A stretch of DNA of 16,774 nucleotides, from positions 1-16,774 of the forward strand of contig CAQWMM010000039.1 of assembly GCA_948907985.1 (NCBI GenBank). The letters run 5' to 3'. The DNA comes from an uncultured Bacillota bacterium. Its GTDB lineage: Bacteria; Bacillota; Dehalobacteriia; UBA4068; UBA4997. Shown in pieces: positions 15,088-16,774 of this stretch. Within the stretch, counting starts at the first letter, position 1, and each line of letters begins with the position of its first letter. The position numbers were made by a program, and so were the translations under genes. The notes under the pieces were generated by a model, which saw nothing but the letters and a program-made list of their open reading frames with translations, was not told the origin of the DNA and did no database searches.

Positions 15088-15096
15088 TATTATTTT
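15057..15096 (+). terminator. Conditional intrinsic terminator before the ABC-F gene
   Basis: AAGGCTGTGGG (15057-15067) pairs with CCTGCGGCTTT (15077-15087) across a 9-base loop. It forms 11 pairs including G-U wobbles, followed by a T-rich stretch (TTTTATTATTTT, 15085-15096). It ends 23 bases before the ABC-F start codon. The moderate stem strength fits a terminator that must be displaceable by the antiterminator. Confidence 0.75.
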
Positions 15097-15119
15097 GCGC
15101 ATAAACGGAGGTGCTGTGT

Positions 15120-16598
15120 ATGTCAATGATTAAGGTGGATAGGCTGACCTTTGCTTATCCAACAAGTTATGATAATATTTTTGAAAACGTCAGTTTTCAG
15201 CTGGATACCGATTGGCGGCTGGGGTTTGTGGGGCGCAACGGCCGGGGCAAAACTACTTTTTTGCAGCTTTTGCTGGGCAAATATGAATATAGCGGCCAAA
15301 TCAGCGCGTCGGTTGGCTTTGATTATTTTCCCTATAAGGTGGAGCGGCCAGAACGCCCGGCCGGTGATATTTTGCAGCAGCTTTGCCAGGAGGCCGCCGA
15401 TTGGGAGCTGATTCGCGAACTGGCCTATCTGGGGGTGCCGGCGGCGGTTTTGCAGCGGCCTTTCCAGACGCTTTCGCATGGCGAGCAGACAAAGCTGCTG
15501 CTGGCGGCAATGTTTTTGCAAAGCAATAATTTTTTGCTGTTAGACGAGCCGACCAACCATTTGGACGCGGCGGGGCGGCGGCTGGTGGCCGATTATCTGC
15601 GGCGCAAAAAGGGATTTATTCTGGTTTCGCACGACCGGCGTTTTTTGGACGGTTGTGTGGATCATATTCTGGCAATTAACCGGGCGAATATTGAACTGCA
15701 AAACGGTAATTTTTCCTGCTGGTTGGCCGGTTTTGAGCAGCGCCAGCTTAGCGAACAGGCGCGGCAAGCGCAGTTGCAGCGGGATATTAAACGGCTGCGT
15801 CAGGCGGCCAGACGTTCAGCGGATTGGTCTGATAAGGTGGAGGCCAGCAAGGCGGGCGCATATGATAAGGGCTATGTTGGGCATAAATCTGCTAAAATGA
15901 TGCAGCGCGCCAAAAATCTGGCGGCGCGGCAGCAGCGAGCCATTGAGGAAAAATCCGATCTGCTGCAAAATCAGGAAAATGCCGAGCCGCTGAAAATCCA
16001 TCCTCTGCGCCACCATGCTGAGGTTTTGGCGGAATTTGAAGATTTTGCTGTAAGCTATGGCGGCAAGACCGTTTGTCAGCCGGTTGCTTTCAATTTGCGC
16101 CAGGGGGAAAGGGTAATTTTAACCGGCGCTAACGGCAGCGGCAAAAGCAGTCTGCTAAAAATGCTGGTGGGCGAAAATCTGCCCCAGGCCGAAACCACAG
16201 GGCGGCTGTGTAAGGCCTCTGGTTTGATAATTTCTTATGTGCCGCAGGATACTTCTTTTTTGCGGGGCTCCCTGCGGGAGTTTGCGGCACGGACGGCTGA
16301 TGAAACGCTGTTTTTGACAATTCTGCGTAAGCTTGACTTTGCCAGAGGGCAGTTTGACAAGGATTTGGCGGAGCTTTCCGCCGGACAGCAGAAGAAAATC
16401 CTGCTGGCGAAAAGCCTGTGCGAGCAGGCGCATATTTACGTTTGGGATGAGCCGCTGAATTATGTGGATATATTCTCGCGTATGCAGCTGGAGCGATTGA
16501 TTTTGGATTTTGCGCCAACCATGCTTTTGGTGGAGCATGATTTGGCCTTTCAGGAAAAAGTGGCGACAAAGTTTGTCCAAATTGAAAAAAATTATTAA
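15120..16598 (+). CDS. Lsa/CplR-like ABC-F ribosome protection protein
   Basis: The protein has 492 residues from ATG 15120, eight bases after GGAGG (15107-15111); the GTG at 15111 overlaps that site. It has no membrane segments but two ABC domains joined by a charged linker (about 200-300), the hallmark of ABC-F proteins. Domain 1 has Walker A GRNGRGKT (38-45), signature LSHGEQTK (119-126), Walker B LLLDEPTNHLD (139-149) and switch VSHD. Domain 2 has GANGSGKS (336-343), LSAGQQKK (419-426), VWDEPLNYVD (441-450) and VEHD. The phrases DWRLGFVGRNGRGKTT, GFILVSHDR and WDEPLNY closely recall Lsa(A)-type proteins. These bind the ribosomal E site and displace pleuromutilins, lincosamides and streptogramin A. 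The specific drug spectrum is inferred. Expression is probably set by the attenuator upstream. Confidence 0.93.
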   Translation: MSMIKVDRLTFAYPTSYDNIFENVSFQLDTDWRLGFVGRNGRGKTTFLQLLLGKYEYSGQISASVGFDYFPYKVERPERPAGDILQQLCQEAADWELIRELAYLGVPAAVLQRPFQTLSHGEQTKLLLAAMFLQSNNFLLLDEPTNHLDAAGRRLVADYLRRKKGFILVSHDRRFLDGCVDHILAINRANIELQNGNFSCWLAGFEQRQLSEQARQAQLQRDIKRLRQAARRSADWSDKVEASKAGAYDKGYVGHKSAKMMQRAKNLAARQQRAIEEKSDLLQNQENAEPLKIHPLRHHAEVLAEFEDFAVSYGGKTVCQPVAFNLRQGERVILTGANGSGKSSLLKMLVGENLPQAETTGRLCKASGLIISYVPQDTSFLRGSLREFAARTADETLFLTILRKLDFARGQFDKDLAELSAGQQKKILLAKSLCEQAHIYVWDEPLNYVDIFSRMQLERLILDFAPTMLLVEHDLAFQEKVATKFVQIEKNY

Positions 16599-16702
16599 GA
16601 AAAATTTATTAAAAGGATTATTGAAAGAATTGATGTTATAGGCAATTATCATCTATTTTCTTGATGAAATAACTTAGGGAGTGGACAAAATGCGTTGTTT
16701 AA

Positions 16703-16768
16703 GTCGCCCTCTCTGGCTTATCCAGCTTTGCTGGATAAGCCACCTCTCCCAAAGGGAGAGGCAAGTCT
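16703..16768. repeat. Palindromic dispersed repeat element
   Basis: Two adjacent hairpins are visible: GGCTTATCCAG/CTGGATAAGCC (16715-16725 with 16731-16741) and CCTCTCCC/GGGAGAGG (16743-16750 with 16754-16761). The outer parts (GTCGCCCTCTC on the left, GAGAGGCAAGTC on the right) form an imperfect inverted pair. Similar sequences with CACCTCTCCCAAAGGGAGAGG are, to my recollection, common intergenic repeats in gut Firmicutes. It may run past the window end. Bases 16599-16702 before it are AT-rich, and I see no gene or clear terminator there. Confidence 0.65.
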
Positions 16769-16774
16769 TTTCGA

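Noticed and set aside
16690..16774. ORF starting at ATG 16690 after AGGGAG
   Set aside because: Almost its whole length is the palindromic repeat, it runs off the window, and its translation resembles no protein I know.
1..16774. CRISPR array, transposase, integrase or phage genes
   Set aside because: No regularly spaced direct repeats with unique spacers and no mobile-element proteins were found. The TTGAGA repeats are too short and close to be CRISPR.

Overview
The window looks like chromosomal DNA of a low-to-moderate-GC Bacillota, most likely a gut-type Clostridia or Negativicutes. The signs are strong AAGGAGG-type ribosome binding sites, several TTG starts, sigma-A promoters of the form TTGNNT-17-TATAAT, HD-GYP response regulators, an Lsa-type ABC-F protein and a small palindromic dispersed repeat at the right edge. 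The genus cannot be fixed from sequence alone. No insertion sequence, phage, plasmid or CRISPR feature is visible.

Layout. (1) 1-843: 3' part of a YraQ/ArsP-type permease followed by a small Cys-rich protein, closed by a perfect 17-bp hairpin. (2) 825-2648, minus strand: galE and an alpha/beta hydrolase in a tight operon with its own promoter. (3) 2680-2852: a tRNA-Trp unit with promoter and terminator. (4) 2881-3611: a protein with two homing-endonuclease-associated repeats. (5) 3723-9637: a phosphorelay operon with a hybrid histidine kinase carrying two receiver domains, a free Hpt protein, a response regulator with a degenerate HD-GYP domain and a response regulator with an intact HD-GYP domain. 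Cyclic-di-GMP breakdown is the likely output. (6) 9666-14809, minus strand: an OmpR-type regulator and histidine kinase, then an ABC ATPase and a large FtsX/MacB-type permease. (7) 14835-16598, divergent from region 6: an Lsa/CplR-like ABC-F ribosome-protection protein behind a roughly 250-nt leader. (8) 16599-16774: a non-coding tail with a palindromic repeat.

The most striking structure is the ABC-F leader. It holds a promoter, a seven-codon leader peptide (MLSFFCK) and three mutually exclusive RNA pairings: 14908-14920 with 14971-14983, 14975-14987 with 15069-15081, and the terminator 15057-15067 with 15077-15087. This is the layout of a ribosome-stalling transcription attenuator, which would make the resistance gene inducible by drugs that block translation. 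The adjacent two-component/ABC operon carries TTGAGA direct repeats at about 10-11 bp spacing in two places: overlapping the regulator's own promoter, and in front of the ABC genes. This suggests autoregulation plus direct control of the transporter. A 14-bp inverted repeat holding the ABC ATPase's ribosome binding site may keep the ABC genes silent on read-through transcripts. Regions 6 and 7 together read as an antimicrobial-response island with two independent sensing mechanisms.
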